DNA of 64,000 nucleotides, from contig CM052356.1 of NCBI GenBank assembly GCA_028551475.1, positions 12,117,884 through 12,181,883 of the forward strand. Direction: 5' to 3'. Origin of the DNA: Casuarina equisetifolia. Taxonomy: Eukaryota > Streptophyta > Magnoliopsida > Fagales > Casuarinaceae. Both the position numbers and the translations under genes were made by a program. This document shows, one piece after another, positions 11,922 to 23,354 of this stretch. The notes under the pieces are model-generated. The model was not told where the DNA came from. It worked only from the letters and a program-made list of their open reading frames with translations, and ran no database searches. The stretch's first letter is position 1; each line of letters begins with the position of its first letter.

Positions 11922-12559
11922 ACGCTAAAGTTAAATTCTTCTTTATTTATAATGTAAGCCATCAATCTTATCTCGCAGTTGGTAGATGTTGGAAAAAAGA
12001 AAAAAAATTAAAAGAAAGAAGAGGAAACCATGCGTTGTTATCTTCACGTTTCAATGCTTGATTAAATGACAAAAGGTTGAATTAGAGTATCTTTAGTTGC
12101 CCTTTTGTTTTATTATTCATCCGCTTAGCTTGTTTGAGTGGTTGGTCCAGAATGTCTCCATTCTCTTACAAGCTGCCGATAATGTTGATTCCTGATTTCG
12201 TACGCAAAAAGCCGTGTTGTAATGTAAACTCCATAGAATAGAACGGCAACGCCTCGTTTCAATCGGGGTGATAACGATTTCAATTTTGTTTTTTTGTTTG
12301 ATTGTATTTCTGATCAGTCGCTTTAAGAAGTTTTAATTTATTAAAAAATTCAGGTAATCAACAATTTTCTCACGTTTAGGAGAGGCATAATAGGAAACTG
12401 TTGATGACAACCGAAACACAGATTTTGGAATTACTCAGCTGCCCAAAGTGCCTTCGAGAACAGAAAGAGAAAAATCGAGCCAAAAAAGAAAGGAGGAAAA
12501 AGAAGAAAGGGTGAAAGCAGGCGATGATTATGATCATTTATTGGTCTCATGGTTGATGA

Positions 12560-12590
12560 GCAGTGAAGCAGTGAAGCAGTGAAGCAGTGG
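12560..12590. repeat. Octamer tandem repeat GCAGTGAA
   Basis: Three full GCAGTGAA units are followed by GCAGTGGG and a GGCAGGCGGGCAGG tail. It is a minisatellite in non-coding DNA. Nothing else is recognised between 11922 and 13180. Confidence 0.85.
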
Positions 12591-13179
12591 GCAGGCGGGC
12601 AGGCTTCTTTACATTTCTTTCCTCAATTTCGGATGAGTTGGCCGATGCCATGGCCGTTTCGAACTGGCTACGTCCTATTCAAGAACAAAAGCTCACTGTT
12701 ATAGTTGGAAATATTATTTCCTCTAAATTATAACTTCTTGAGCATGCCGAAAGCCGAATTATGATAGTTTCTATTTATTTTTCTCTTTTTTTTTGACGTT
12801 TCTGCATTGGCTTAGTCTCTCTCAATGCCTAAGCAAGGAAATACTATGCCCGGCCTGTTTAATCATTATACCAAAATTATACTGTCAAGAATGATGTTGC
12901 CGGCGATGTATAATGACCATTTTAGTGGAAGGATAATGGGATAGTGAAGCCCTCCGTAAGTGATTGATATTTGTTGATCAAGTCTTGTATCTTAGCCTCC
13001 ACCTCAGCATCTCCTACAGGGAGCCGTTCCCTGGATGCGTGCAAGTGTCCTCTCAAGAAGCACGCATCTAGACATCATCGCGCCTAGTGCCTTGTGAGAG
13101 AGCTCGCACTGAGATTTTAAGATCAAAGCACCATCTTCGCGGAAAAACATTTCTGCAACAGTCTACAAATCTAGCAGTT

Positions 13180-13768
13180 TGGATTTAGCATGTAAAAACA
13201 CGTACATATTGACTGGACATTCACTGTAAAAATTTAAAGGTTTGAACAAATAAATTGTTAAGATATTAAGAGATATTAAAAGGCCTAAAACTCAATGGAA
13301 AAATTAATCCAGGAATAGAATTTTTTTCTTAGTTTAAATAACTTTTCAAGTATACATCTCAGTAATATGAGATACACTGTTAACACACCTTTTTCACCGT
13401 GATATATGAATTTCAACTATTAATGGTGTTAAATGTGGACTTTTAGTGATACTAGGAGAAAAACCCAAAATGAATATCCACAAGAAAGAAACTTGGATTT
13501 TAATATCTTGTTAAGATATTAAAATATATTAAAAGACTTGAAACCTAATTTAAAAATTATCTCAAGAATATGACAAAAGCTCTTTGATTTAAATAATTTT
13601 TTGATGTGTCTTGACAATAGAAGACAATTCAAACCATTAACACAAATAATAAGGGAAAAAAAAAGAGATTATTTTGTTGTTCTTGCCCTATTCAACATTT
13701 TCCCCCTAAACTTGCTCCCTGCAATCTTTGCTTGGTTTCTCTGATGACTATTAAGAATCTTTAATCAC
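13180..13768 (+). repeat. 5' LTR region of a copia relic
   Basis: The stretch before the primer-binding site at 13779 is LTR-like and ends TTTAATCACA. It contains two related sub-blocks (about 13255-13360 and 13505-13620) sharing TTGTTAAGATATTAA and TTTAAATAA words. The left boundary is uncertain. Confidence 0.45.
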
Positions 13769-13778
13769 AGTTTTCAAC

Positions 13779-13791
13779 TTGGTATTAGAGC
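13779..13791 (+). other. Primer-binding site of a copia element
   Basis: TTGGTATTAGAGC is one base from the common plant primer-binding site TTGGTATCAGAGC, complementary to initiator-Met tRNA. It lies 10 bases after the presumed LTR end. Confidence 0.75.
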
Positions 13792-13817
13792 TATTTGGCA
13801 AAATCCCAACTTGAGAA

Positions 13818-14400
13818 ATGCTAACATCATCTTCGTCTTCCACTAACCAATCCATTGGCTCCTTCCTCCGCCCCCGTCACCGATCTTTCTTTAACATCAA
13901 TTGGGGTCTCGCTTTACGGTGCAAACTACATGACCTGGCGGTTTCGTATCTTATCTTACCTGCGAATTAGAGAGTCAGCTTTTACGTGTGGTTGATGGCG
14001 TCGAGCAAAGTTGCCCACCGTCCTCCCACAAACTCAAACTGACAGTTCCACGGCCCTCATTCTTAATCCCAACTGCCTGTACCTCCGTAGGTTGGATCTT
14101 AAGTACCTATACTGCCCTAGCGTTACCCGACTCCAAAATCATACCTTATTGGTTGACGTCTAGAAAGCCCTCACCGCCACAGACTTCACCCTGTCCACAG
14201 CCCAAGCTTCTCAACCTCACTTGCAATTACAACCCATCTGGAAGGCCAATTGATCGGTTGCACAGTTTATTCATCGAACCACCACCATTGCCGAGCAACT
14301 CGTCATTGTCAGGAACTCGATTTCAAAGAATGATTAATATTCAAGATGCCTTCAGGAATCAGGGCTTTGGGACAAAGAAGTTTGAGATTTGAGATATTAA
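13818..14400 (+). mobile_element. Copia gag relic
   Basis: Across two frames the DNA reads like the start of a copia Gag: a Ser/Thr-rich lead (MLTSSSSSTNQSIG), then SLYGANYMTWRFRILSYLR, which fits the 'L.G.NY..W......L' pattern at the start of copia Gag. A 134-codon open frame at 13988-14392 covers part of it in another frame and is not itself the protein. Stops and frame changes show decay. Confidence 0.55.
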
Positions 14401-16020
14401 AATATCTAGCCTCTTATCAATAAAAGAAAAAAAAAAAGAAAGAAGAAAGAAAGAAGAACGACTACTCTACTAATCTTTTTGAGGCTAGGACCTATTTTCT
14501 GGGTTGTTGTGGCCACATCAGTCCACATCTGTACCACCACCCTTAGTTGATAAGACCCACATGGCCTTCTCCTAAACCACGACATAGCTCCACGAGTAAC
14601 CTTTGCAACCCACTTTGAAAATATTTTGGCCTCCTTACACCCGAAAGCTGACCTCCAACTCTTAAGCTGACTGGAACTATTCCTACCTAGCCAACTAGAA
14701 CTCATATCTAGCATACTCTGCACCTTTTCAACCATCGATAAACCCTCTCCTACCCATGCTAATCACCATCTCGTTCTCATCCTCCGATACTCGTGACGTT
14801 TACATATGTGCCAAATTTGCCGCTGCCCAAGCCATTGAGCGGAGCATTACAACTTCTAGTTTGTAACGACCTCCTCCCCACCTTTTCACCACCCTTGGGC
14901 CATCACAATTCCGTTGCCTCTCCTCCCTCCACTTTACCTAGTGACTTCTGATTTCTTGGTTGAAGAGCTACCCATCGTGTCACTAATTTCAAGGAGTCTG
15001 ACTTCCCATCGCCCACACTAGCATCATTGAGTTTTCATCGCTTCATTAAGTCTATTATTATTTTATTTCTGTATAATTGCAAAGTTTATTGTCTGCCTTA
15101 TAGTTTATTCATAACAATAAATTGTATTTTCTCACTCTATCAGGCATATTTTCTTGTGAAATGTCATTGTTCGGGTCAGCGTTTGATTGTGTCCTTATAC
15201 TGCCTTTTCTCGTTGGCACCTCCTTGTCCAACATCAACTCTTTTTCTGTATAGCATCACCACTTTTAACATTCTTCCTTTAAATGTCTACGTAAATCTCC
15301 TTAGATCCACTAACCTTAGTTATACCAACTCCTCTTCATCTCACTATGCGGCATACACTCTTAACAAGTAACAAGAGTCATTGCCAACCTCATCCATCCT
15401 CCCCCACAAGCTACCTTCTTTTTCAATCTATTACACTTTGATATTTGCAGATATTCCTTTGAAACACTGTTTAGTCAGTATAAATATTATTATTATTATT
15501 ATTTTATTGATCATTTATCACGTTTTTCTTGTTTATACCCCCTCACGTCCTAGCTAATACTTCAAAAGCTTTTTTTCACATGTTTATTAAGACAGAATTT
15601 TATTGTAGGATTTAATCCATTTAGTTCGATGGTGTTGTGGAGTTTCTCTCCTTCACCTTTCAAGCTACTCTAACTTAGCTTAGTGTCCATAGTTACATCA
15701 CCTAACCGTACCCTTCCTTTTAGAATGGTAGTGCAGAGTGCAAGCATCACTACTTCATCAAGGCCTCTAACTTGATTTGGTGTTGCTTCCCTGACTCATG
15801 CAGCCGTCTCTCTTCGTTTTCAAGGGTTCACCTTTGAGACTACGAGTTACTTATCAATCACTACCTGTCTACTATTATTGGCAAGATTTTTCCTTGACAA
15901 CCACTATTCCATTCCCCACAATGTTAGGATCACTGGGCATTTTGGTAGTTGTGGAGGATCAATATGCACCTCAGCTAATAACTTAAGCTTTTGGCATGAT
16001 AATAGCACTTGGTGATCTTA
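14401..16020. other. Unclassified, probably decayed retrotransposon DNA
   Basis: No gene is recognised. The open frames at 14406-14735 (-), 15027-15371 (+) and 15798-15986 (+) show no motif I can name. The DNA holds a purine-rich run at 14425-14458 and a short (ATT)n run at 15487-15504. The last few hundred bases may be the LTR belonging to the primer-binding site at 16025. Confidence 0.35.
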
Positions 16021-16024
16021 TTAA

Positions 16025-16036
16025 TTGGCATCATAG
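16025..16036 (+). other. Probable primer-binding site of a second copia element
   Basis: TTGGCATCATAG resembles TTGGTATCAGAG with two changes and stands 58 bases before a Gag-like ATG at 16094, the expected layout. Confidence 0.5.
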
Positions 16037-16093
16037 AAAGGCTCTTTGAATTTTCTAGCATAGAGAAGAGTTTTAACCACCTATGGTAGATCC

Positions 16094-16491
16094 ATGGCTT
16101 CTAGCAACTCAATTATTATAGCATACGGTAGCTCACTGGTTTTTTACGGGACCAACTATAGTCACTCGAAGAATATGATGATCTTTAGGATAGTATCCGG
16201 AGGCATGGAAAATTCTAACTACGGAATCAAATTAACTTAAATAGTGCAGAATTTTGGAGTAAAGAAGAAACTAACCAAATGAGTCAAAATTGTAAAGCCA
16301 CGAGTCATTTTTACTGTGCCCTAAGCCCTACTAAGTATAATAGAATGTCTACACTTAAAACAACAAAAGAACTTTGGGATAAGTTGGAAATGGTCTATGA
16401 ATGGACCAAAAGAGTCAAACAATCCAAGGTAGTCATGTTGGTTCATGTAAGAAACATAAATATAAGGAGAATGAGAGAGATAAGCCAATGA
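16094..16491 (+). mobile_element. Copia gag relic (UBN2-like)
   Basis: Starts MASSNSIIIAYGSSLVFYGT, and the open frame 16279-16491 continues ALSPTKYNRMSTLKTTKELW and DKLEMVYEWTKRVKQSK. This matches the typical copia Gag segment 'ALS..EYNR.S....AKE.WDKL...YEGT..VK.SK'. It is cut off at about 16495 where a minus-strand element begins. Confidence 0.75.
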
Positions 16492-16496
16492 GAGTT

Positions 16497-16675
16497 TGTG
16501 AATAACATTGTATTCTAATATATTCAAATGTATATGAAGCAGTTTATTTTTATAAACTTGTAGCCCTAATCTAAGAAAGGAAAATAATCAATACATTCAA
16601 TCAAAAAGAATATTCACAAAATAGTCCTAACACTAAACCTAGAATATATCCATCATTGCCTTATATACATCAACA
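16497..16675 (-). repeat. Short 3' LTR of a minus-strand copia element
   Basis: A 179-bp block bounded by TG (16497) and CA (16675). On the minus strand it starts TGTTGATGTATATAAGGC directly after the polypurine tract TTTAGGGGGAG, as expected for a 3' LTR. It abuts the plus-strand gag relic at its left edge, so the element probably inserted into that gag. Confidence 0.65.
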
Positions 16676-17035
16676 CTCCCCCTAAAGCCAAAGATTTAAA
16701 TGAATCAAATACTCCAAACTTATAAAGAAAATGCTGATGTCACTTGTTGTATAAGGCTTTTATTAATAAATTTGTAGTGAGTCTTAACAACACCTTGCTA
16801 GAGCTTTTCTCTCACATAATGACATTCTACTTTGATGTGTTTTGTACCCTCATGGAATATTAGATTTGTAGTTGTCTTTTTTGCTGCCTTGTTATCACAA
16901 AAAAGCAAAGCCAAATGTTTCATATAAAAACCAAAATCTTAAATAGATTGATGATCCATAATCTTTCACATGCGGTAACTTGATTAGCTCTATACTTCAC
17001 TTCTACTAATTAAATGGAGACAATAGGTTGCTTAT
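16676..17035 (-). mobile_element. Copia RNase H relic
   Basis: The reverse complement reads a copia RNase H: a KYRA piece, FCDNKAAKKTT, LIFHEGTKHIKVECHYVREKL and the tail running to the polypurine tract. The match to 'CDNKAA....P..H.RTKH.EVD.H..REKL' is clear. Stops break the frame. It ends abruptly near 17035, where plus-strand Gag-like sequence begins. Confidence 0.75.
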
Positions 17036-17510
17036 TTGAAGGAGTGGTGCTACCATGTAAGAAAGTCTATAAATGTAGACGACTTGAATAGGATATTGAG
17101 CATCTTAAAATGAGTAAGTCGATGCTAGATATTAAATGAAAGGAAGTTGATGACGAAGATGTAAATTTGACAAATGAGTTGAAAAGTTATGAAGGTTTGT
17201 TAAATAAATTCATTGAAGGAAGTAAAATGTTGAATTCAGTGCTTTTATCTCAACATGCAATGTATAATGAAGAGAGACTAGGGATATAGTAAAGTAAGTC
17301 AAAAAGAACCACGTTGGAATTGGTTTTAAAAATAAAAATTAAATAAAAAACCTGGAAAGAAAATAAGTTTGTCACAGAAAACTATAGTTCCTTGCCCGTA
17401 AATATTACAAAATAATATAATAACTTGGTTTCAACAAGAAATGACTTCCCTACTTGCTATAAGTGCACCAAATACCCTTTTCTCTGCAATTATAAACAAT
17501 ATAGTGCAAG
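17036..17510 (+). mobile_element. Copia gag relic, coiled-coil segment
   Basis: The plus strand reads a charged, coiled-coil-like stretch (IEHLKMSKSMLDIK, then ELKSYEGLLNKFIEGSKM and LSQHAMYNEERLGI). The last part follows the plant copia Gag pattern 'L..F..G...L..LL..Q.......GLGY'. In-frame stops show decay. It may be the continuation of the gag at 16094 after the minus-strand insertion, or a separate element. Confidence 0.5.
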
Positions 17511-19244
17511 ATGTAAGTCTATGCACAACCTAAAAAAGGAAGGTTGAATTAGGTTGTGGTGTTTTTCTTCTGGTTTCTTTTTCAACTAGTCTCAAATTAC
17601 TTTGATTAGGTTGAAAGTCAATTTAAGCATAAGTAACACAAAGTGGTGTTGCAAATAATAATAAACTCAAGGTAGAAGAAAGGGGGAGAGAAAACAATCC
17701 ACACAAGTATTTATTTTAGGATAATCTAACTTATTTCAAGTTTACATCCACCCTTCTCTTAATTACAAAGATTAAGAAGACTTATACTCCACTAAAGAAT
17801 AAAAGCAAACATACTTTTAACAATTTACATAGTGATACATACTAGATAGTGATATTATTCTCACCAACTCCTCATGAGCACCTCTTGCATCTTTAATGGC
17901 TGCTCTTGATAGTGAATAATAAAAAATTTTCAAGTAATTTTAAATTCAAAACAACGAATAATAAAAACAGAAATAAGCACACAATAAGATAAATATTTTG
18001 AAAAGGTTCAACCACAACAAATAATTGCCTATGTTCCCCCCTATCTTTTAATAGTGTGGTTAAAAGGCTTTTTCCACTATTCTTTAGTATTCTTCACAAA
18101 AGTCAACCATTCTCACATCCAATCATTTCTTGAAGAGGTTAACTCCTAGCCACTATCCAATGGTGAATAAATCAATATAATATACTTGTTAAAAGTATGA
18201 AAATGAAGTAAGTAATCACAACACCCAATAATTAAATAAAAAAATCAAAGTAGGAGAGTAAAGAAATGGTCAATGTTGTTGCAACTTTGATGAACTTATA
18301 ATAGAATGAATCACTTGAACATTTTTTAGTAAGTATGCTTTTTCTTAGGTGTCTCTTCTTAAAGTCTTCCCCCTTTATTTATGAGCTTCACGTCCCATTG
18401 ATAACTTCTAATTTTTCTTTATAGCCATTGAAGCCCTCATTAATGAGTTTTTCTCCAAGGTTTTAATTTTGTAAAAGTTCCTCCAAGTTCTTCCCTTTCA
18501 CATTCAGACAAAATGAAAACTTGAATTCACAACATGAATCTTGTTAAAAAAATTTCCTTTCTCATGCTTCATTAATATCATGATTATAGAATATCCTAAG
18601 ATCATTATCTATGAATAATAATTTTCCAAATCATAGTACAATTTTACAATAGATAAATCATAGTTTGCCCTTTTTCTTTCCTCATGCAACGAACCCAAAT
18701 AATAAAATTTGAAAGTGTGTAGTATTAAGTATCTTTAATAAGAGATTTTCACATTTTTTGTCACATTTGATTCCAAAATTCCTTCAATTTTTGTTCATTT
18801 TTCCAAATTGGCCTCCATTCATTCTTCTTTTGATTTCTCCCTTTTTAGCTCATTTTTGAATTTCAAACAATGCTTTTTCTCTTGTAGAAAAATTTTCCTT
18901 GTAGTCCATTGATTTCCCATACGAATCATGCTAAAATTTGACTTTACCACATGTTGATTTTCTTTTTTGAAAACCTAGGTCAAGTTTCCAAAAATTTGTT
19001 GTTCATCTAATTTGAGTTCACAGGTAGAAAAGGAAAAGCTTGATCAAAATGGCAAGTTTTGGACTATGAGTGAAATGGTGTGTTTTGAGTTTATATTAGT
19101 GCCAAGTTGTCTTTTCCTTAAATTAGATTATTGGTTCATAGGTCATAGGTCATTAGAGGTGCTCTCAAGTTGAATCATGCATGGGTCATAACTTTGCAAC
19201 AACTTCTTCTTTTTCACTTGGCATTGTGGGTTGGCTCCCTAGCC
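17511..19244. other. Long non-coding stretch, LTR-like
   Basis: There is no open frame of note on either strand. The beginning (GGTTGAATTAGGTTGTGG near 17541) resembles phrases found in long plant copia LTRs. I cannot define its ends. Confidence 0.3.
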
Positions 19245-20450
19245 TTAAGTTCTTCAACATAGACAGCATAGTCATGCCAAGACTATAGAGAATTCACAAA
19301 GAGAAGATTTAAAGTGAAAGCATAGTAATGCCAAGACCATTAACAAAAAGCTTGCTTTGAGTTCACATAGAGATTTACGAAGACAACATACTTAAGACTT
19401 CCTCTATCTATGTAATCTCGAAGGAAGATTCATATAAATCTCCTCATTTAAATTTTCATGGAGGAAAGCAATAACTATCGGAAAGGAGCAAACTTTGCCC
19501 TCCTTGGCCATTGGGGAAAAGGTCTTCTCATAGTTAAAACCTTCTTTCTGGGTATAACTCGTAGTCATTAAGAAAATTTTGTAGTACTTAACAAAACCAT
19601 TGGCCTTATGTTTGATCTTATAAACTCATTTACAGCCAATGGGCTAGCAAGGAGAAAGCTAAGGAATGACATCCTAATTGTTATTATCCACTAGAGTACA
19701 AAGCTCATCCTCCATGTCTTGTTGCTATTTTGGATCTTTGGTAGCCTTATGATAAGAGATAGGTTCCACCTTAGTAGAAATCTAGTTGATATAGCATAAG
19801 AGATATGAATAAAAAATAGTCAAAATATATGAAGAGATGGGATAAGGAGCATTGGGAGAGGCCACACTAAAGTATATATAGTCCTTGGTCCAAGTAGGTG
19901 GTCAAGTGGATTGTCTAAAATGGCAAGGGGCCTTAACTAGAGGCATAGAAGGAGGAGTTGCAGCAAAAGGCACACATGCAATAATGGTTAGGGAATCATT
20001 GGAAATAGGGGTTAGAAAAGGGAATGGGTTCTCTAAGGCTAGCAATACCTCTAGAGTATGTGAGCTTAGGGAATCTACATGAGGCACTAGCTGAGGGTAA
20101 ACAACAAAAGGCTTAATAAGGACCATGGGTGGCAATAGTGGAATATTATCATTAAATGAGAATTGTTGAGAATTAGCTAGGGGCTTATTGGAACCTTTGA
20201 AAGACACCAGAGTTTAAAAGAAAAAAAAACATCCTCATAAAAAATGACATCATAGTTGATAGAGAACTGGCTAATAAATGGATCAGAATCATGGTACCTT
20301 TTTTGTTGAGGAGAATAATCCATGAATACATAATGGGTGGCATAAGGATCCAACTTGTCTCAAGGGCCAACTATAGTAACAAAATAAAGACAACCAAAAA
20401 CCCAAAAATGACATTATTAATAGTCTTTTCTTTCTTATCCTAAATCTTTC
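19245..20450 (-). mobile_element. Copia relic: integrase tail, linker and start of reverse transcriptase
   Basis: From right to left the minus strand reads DPYATHYVFMDYSPQQK (end of integrase region), a VIFYEDVFFF strand, a proline/serine-rich linker (open frame 19902-20207), then decayed reverse transcriptase (YPERRF.. and LYESS/ DLYESSFEIT near 19400-19440). The order is that of copia pol. It may be the other half of the element whose RNase H lies at 16676-17035, separated by about 2.2 kb of inserted DNA. Confidence 0.65.
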
Positions 20451-20457
20451 TCAATAC

Positions 20458-20515
20458 CTTTTTTTTTTTCCTTTTGATTGCCTTTCTTCTTTTTCTTCTT
20501 TTTTTTTTTTTTTTG
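20458..20515. repeat. T-rich low-complexity tract
   Basis: Runs of T with occasional C, including an unbroken T run of about 18 at its end. No function can be assigned. Confidence 0.8.
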
Positions 20516-22130
20516 CTATTTCTTAGCTTTTTACAAAATAATGTTAATCCTATGGTGTAGGAATTAGTAATTTACCCATAAGTTCAAAACAAACCTTTCC
20601 CTTTTACTCATCATTAGCATGCCAAAGTTTACCAAACCTACTAGTTTTGATTTGTACACCATTCTAATTGAAGACATTACACATGCCTTGCCCTTTCTAA
20701 AAGATCTTGATTCTAAACATGCTACCAAGGATGGCATGCAACCTTTTGGGTCTACATTTAGCCAATCTAAACTGACTCCTATGGTCTTTGATTCAATTCA
20801 TTTAGGCTAGCCCAATTTGCAAATGTCCATTATGCCTTAACCCATTCTGTGACTATTTTCTTTAGGCCAACCTATCTCATAGGCCCCTTATTTTTTCCCC
20901 ATTGGTGCAAGTTCTTTTATAGCACAACTCATGACAAGCTTGCTTTTACAACCTTCGAGCATGCATGTCCCCATTAGCCAGCTATTGCATCTAGACTCAA
21001 GCTTTTTACAATTGTCCTAGTAATCACATCTAGTGTGAGCCCATTCCACACAACCAACATTGGCTCCAATTTAGGTTGGTATCCTTTAGGTTCCTTAACC
21101 TATCAAGTCAACTTAATTGGTTAAGCCAAATGGGTTTGAGTTAAAATCCTTACTTGTCTTTGCACTCACTTTTCTTTCTGCACCATGCTATTATCACTAA
21201 TGGCCACTTAAAACTAGGCAATCCTTTTTGTTTGGCCTAAAACTACACCTCATCGCACAACCACTCACCAACAGTTGCTTGGGTGCACTACACCTTATGA
21301 ACTACTCTATTTAGGCGCAAATATCTATCATATCATTGACATAAAGGACAAGAATGATTTCCTTGATGGTATCATTCCTCTCTAACCAACCCTTCCCTTA
21401 CTTGCTAATGGTGTAAATGTTCCTTAGCTCATTTACACATAGATTAAGAACTCTTTATGTCCAAAGTTTGATAATAACTTTTCGCCAACCAAAAAGCCTA
21501 AATTCTTTGGGATAGTATTCAAGAGATGTACTGATGCATGGATCAAATCAAACTTTTCTAGATCGACTAAATTGAAGCAAGGAAATCTCTTTGTGGCTAT
21601 TTTTTTCAACTAATTTGCTACCGTCTATAACAAATGGGATCAAACAAAGGAACCACTTAAAAGCCCTAATCCACTTTGTGGCAATATTAACAAATCAAAG
21701 AAAAAAACTAGATTACTCATTTTCTTTTGATTCAAAATGAAACTCATAGTGTTTTTTGACTACAAATCCTCACTATAGAGCCACCACCATCACTACACCT
21801 CCTTTTCTACCTCACTATTCAAAAGGAAAACCAATAGTTGGCCTCATTAATATCTCTAGGTCAAAAATTTGGTGATCCTAATTGCATAAGTGATGGTTGC
21901 AAAGAAGTTTTTCTGGTCAAATAATTATGGTTTGCATAAGAAACTTTTAAATTGTCTTAATCTACTAGGTTACTACTTTGGATTGTAATTTCTCTTTCAA
22001 TTCATGTTCTTGCCCTTCCTTCTTTATCATCTTCCTTACAACAAGCTATGTTACTACCTTGAATGAATTTTGTAAAGGCCAAGCATAGGTTAAATTTTTG
22101 TTGTGGTGAAATCCATAATTTGTAAAGGCT
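20516..22130. other. Unclassified DNA left of the gypsy 3' end
   Basis: Several short frames (for example 20619-20810) and a phrase near 21330 reading DKNDFLDGIIPL suggest retrotransposon Gag or linker debris, but no domain is clear. No host gene is seen. Confidence 0.3.
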
Positions 22131-22139
22131 AAGTCTTGA

Positions 22140-22702
22140 AAAAAGAATGCAAATGTGGCAAAATCCTATATGAACAAAGTCATCAAACGAATGAAGAAGT
22201 GGGTCGACAAGAAAAGAAAGCCAACTAATTATAACATTGGGGATCAGGTTTTAGTGAAGTTCCTTCCCCATTGATACAAAGCTTATTGTCCCCTTTATAA
22301 TGGATTGATTCACAAATATGAAAGGCCATTTAAGATCATGGGAAAAATTGGGAAGGTGGCCTACCAATTAGATCTCCCATCTAACCTCAAGATCTATCTA
22401 GTCTTCCATGTCAACATGTTAAAGCCTTTCCACAAGGATAAAGTGGAAGCAAAACAAAGCAAGCCAAAGATGGCTCCTCTAACGATGATGACATCCTTTC
22501 AGAAAGACGTAGAGGCAATATTGGCTAATTGCATCTTCCGAAAAAAGAGAGTTCATCCATGGCGACAATTCTTCATCAAGTGGAAGGGATTGCCTAAGAG
22601 CGAAGCTATGTGGGAGTTCGAAGATGATCTCTAGTAGTTTAGAAGTCTTGTTGCAAATTATCTAGAGGTAACGAGGGCGTCACAGAATTAAGTAGGAGAG
22701 AA
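22140..22702 (+). mobile_element. Ty3-gypsy (chromovirus) 3' end: integrase tail and chromodomain
   Basis: The plus strand reads MNKVIKRMKKWVDKKRKP, then a stop, then the open frame 22305-22634 (109 residues): HKYERPFKIMGKIGKVAYQL, VFHVNMLKPFHKD, and a C-terminal chromodomain with RVHPWRQFFIKWKGLPKSEA and MWEFED. The GKVAYQL and FHVSML-type motifs and the final 'WKG....WE' are typical of gypsy chromoviruses. One in-frame stop (TGA at about 22273) and loss of all upstream pol mark it as a fragment. The polypurine tract GTAGGAGAGAA precedes the LTR. Confidence 0.88.
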
Positions 22703-23354
22703 TGTTCTGGACTAGTAGTATGGGCCGATAGGCTAACTGAGCGAGTATGAGCTGGACTTCTATGTTTTGGACTAGTAGTATGGGCTGATGGACCGAGCTA
22801 CCAAGTACGAGTCCAACCCACCTAGTTTCCTTGTTGTTAGGTCATCCATTTAGGTAGGTGGTGCCCGTTCTATGATTTCCTTTTATGTTATGTTACTTTG
22901 AACTTACGAAAATGTAACTGACCTTTTTAATAGGGGAAACATTACTTATCTATTTGAAAATGTAACAACTCTGATATTCAATAAGATGACTGTTATGATT
23001 CATTATTTATGATGTTAACATTCACTCTTCATAAGTATTGTGACAATTTAGAATTGTTAGTGTCCTAATTCGATGAACCTAATTTGAATCTCAAATAACA
23101 TTTACACATTTATCGCAGTGCTCTAAATGTGTAACTAATACTGCATTTAATTCTTATGAGAATGCTAACACCTATATAAAAGGAACCTCCTAATTCCTTT
23201 CTCCTCACTCAAAACATTGAGCCTTCCATTGTTCTTTAATTTCCTTTTGTGGTCTTTTCAGAAGTTCTCTCCTTAAAGTAATTATGATTAAAAGACTGAC
23301 TCAATTCATTGTTAAGACCTGAATGTTGAACCGGATTTCTCCAAGTCCGTTACA
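22703..23354 (+). repeat. Gypsy 3' LTR, 652 bp
   Basis: Starts TGTTCTGGACTAGTAG right after the polypurine tract and ends TCCAAGTCCGTTACA. The start is duplicated inside the LTR with a 60-bp period (TGTTCTGGACTAG at 22703 and TGTTTTGGACTAG at 22763). It belongs to the same family as the two minus-strand LTRs at 42672-43519 and 47099-47850: they share the GACTAGTAGTATGGG-type block, the GGTCATCCA block and the ACTGAATTCAT..AAGAC tail. Confidence 0.8.

Noticed and set aside
13988..14392. Plus-strand 134-codon frame as a possible gene
   Set aside because: It lies inside a copia gag relic in a shifted frame right after a primer-binding site, and has no motif.
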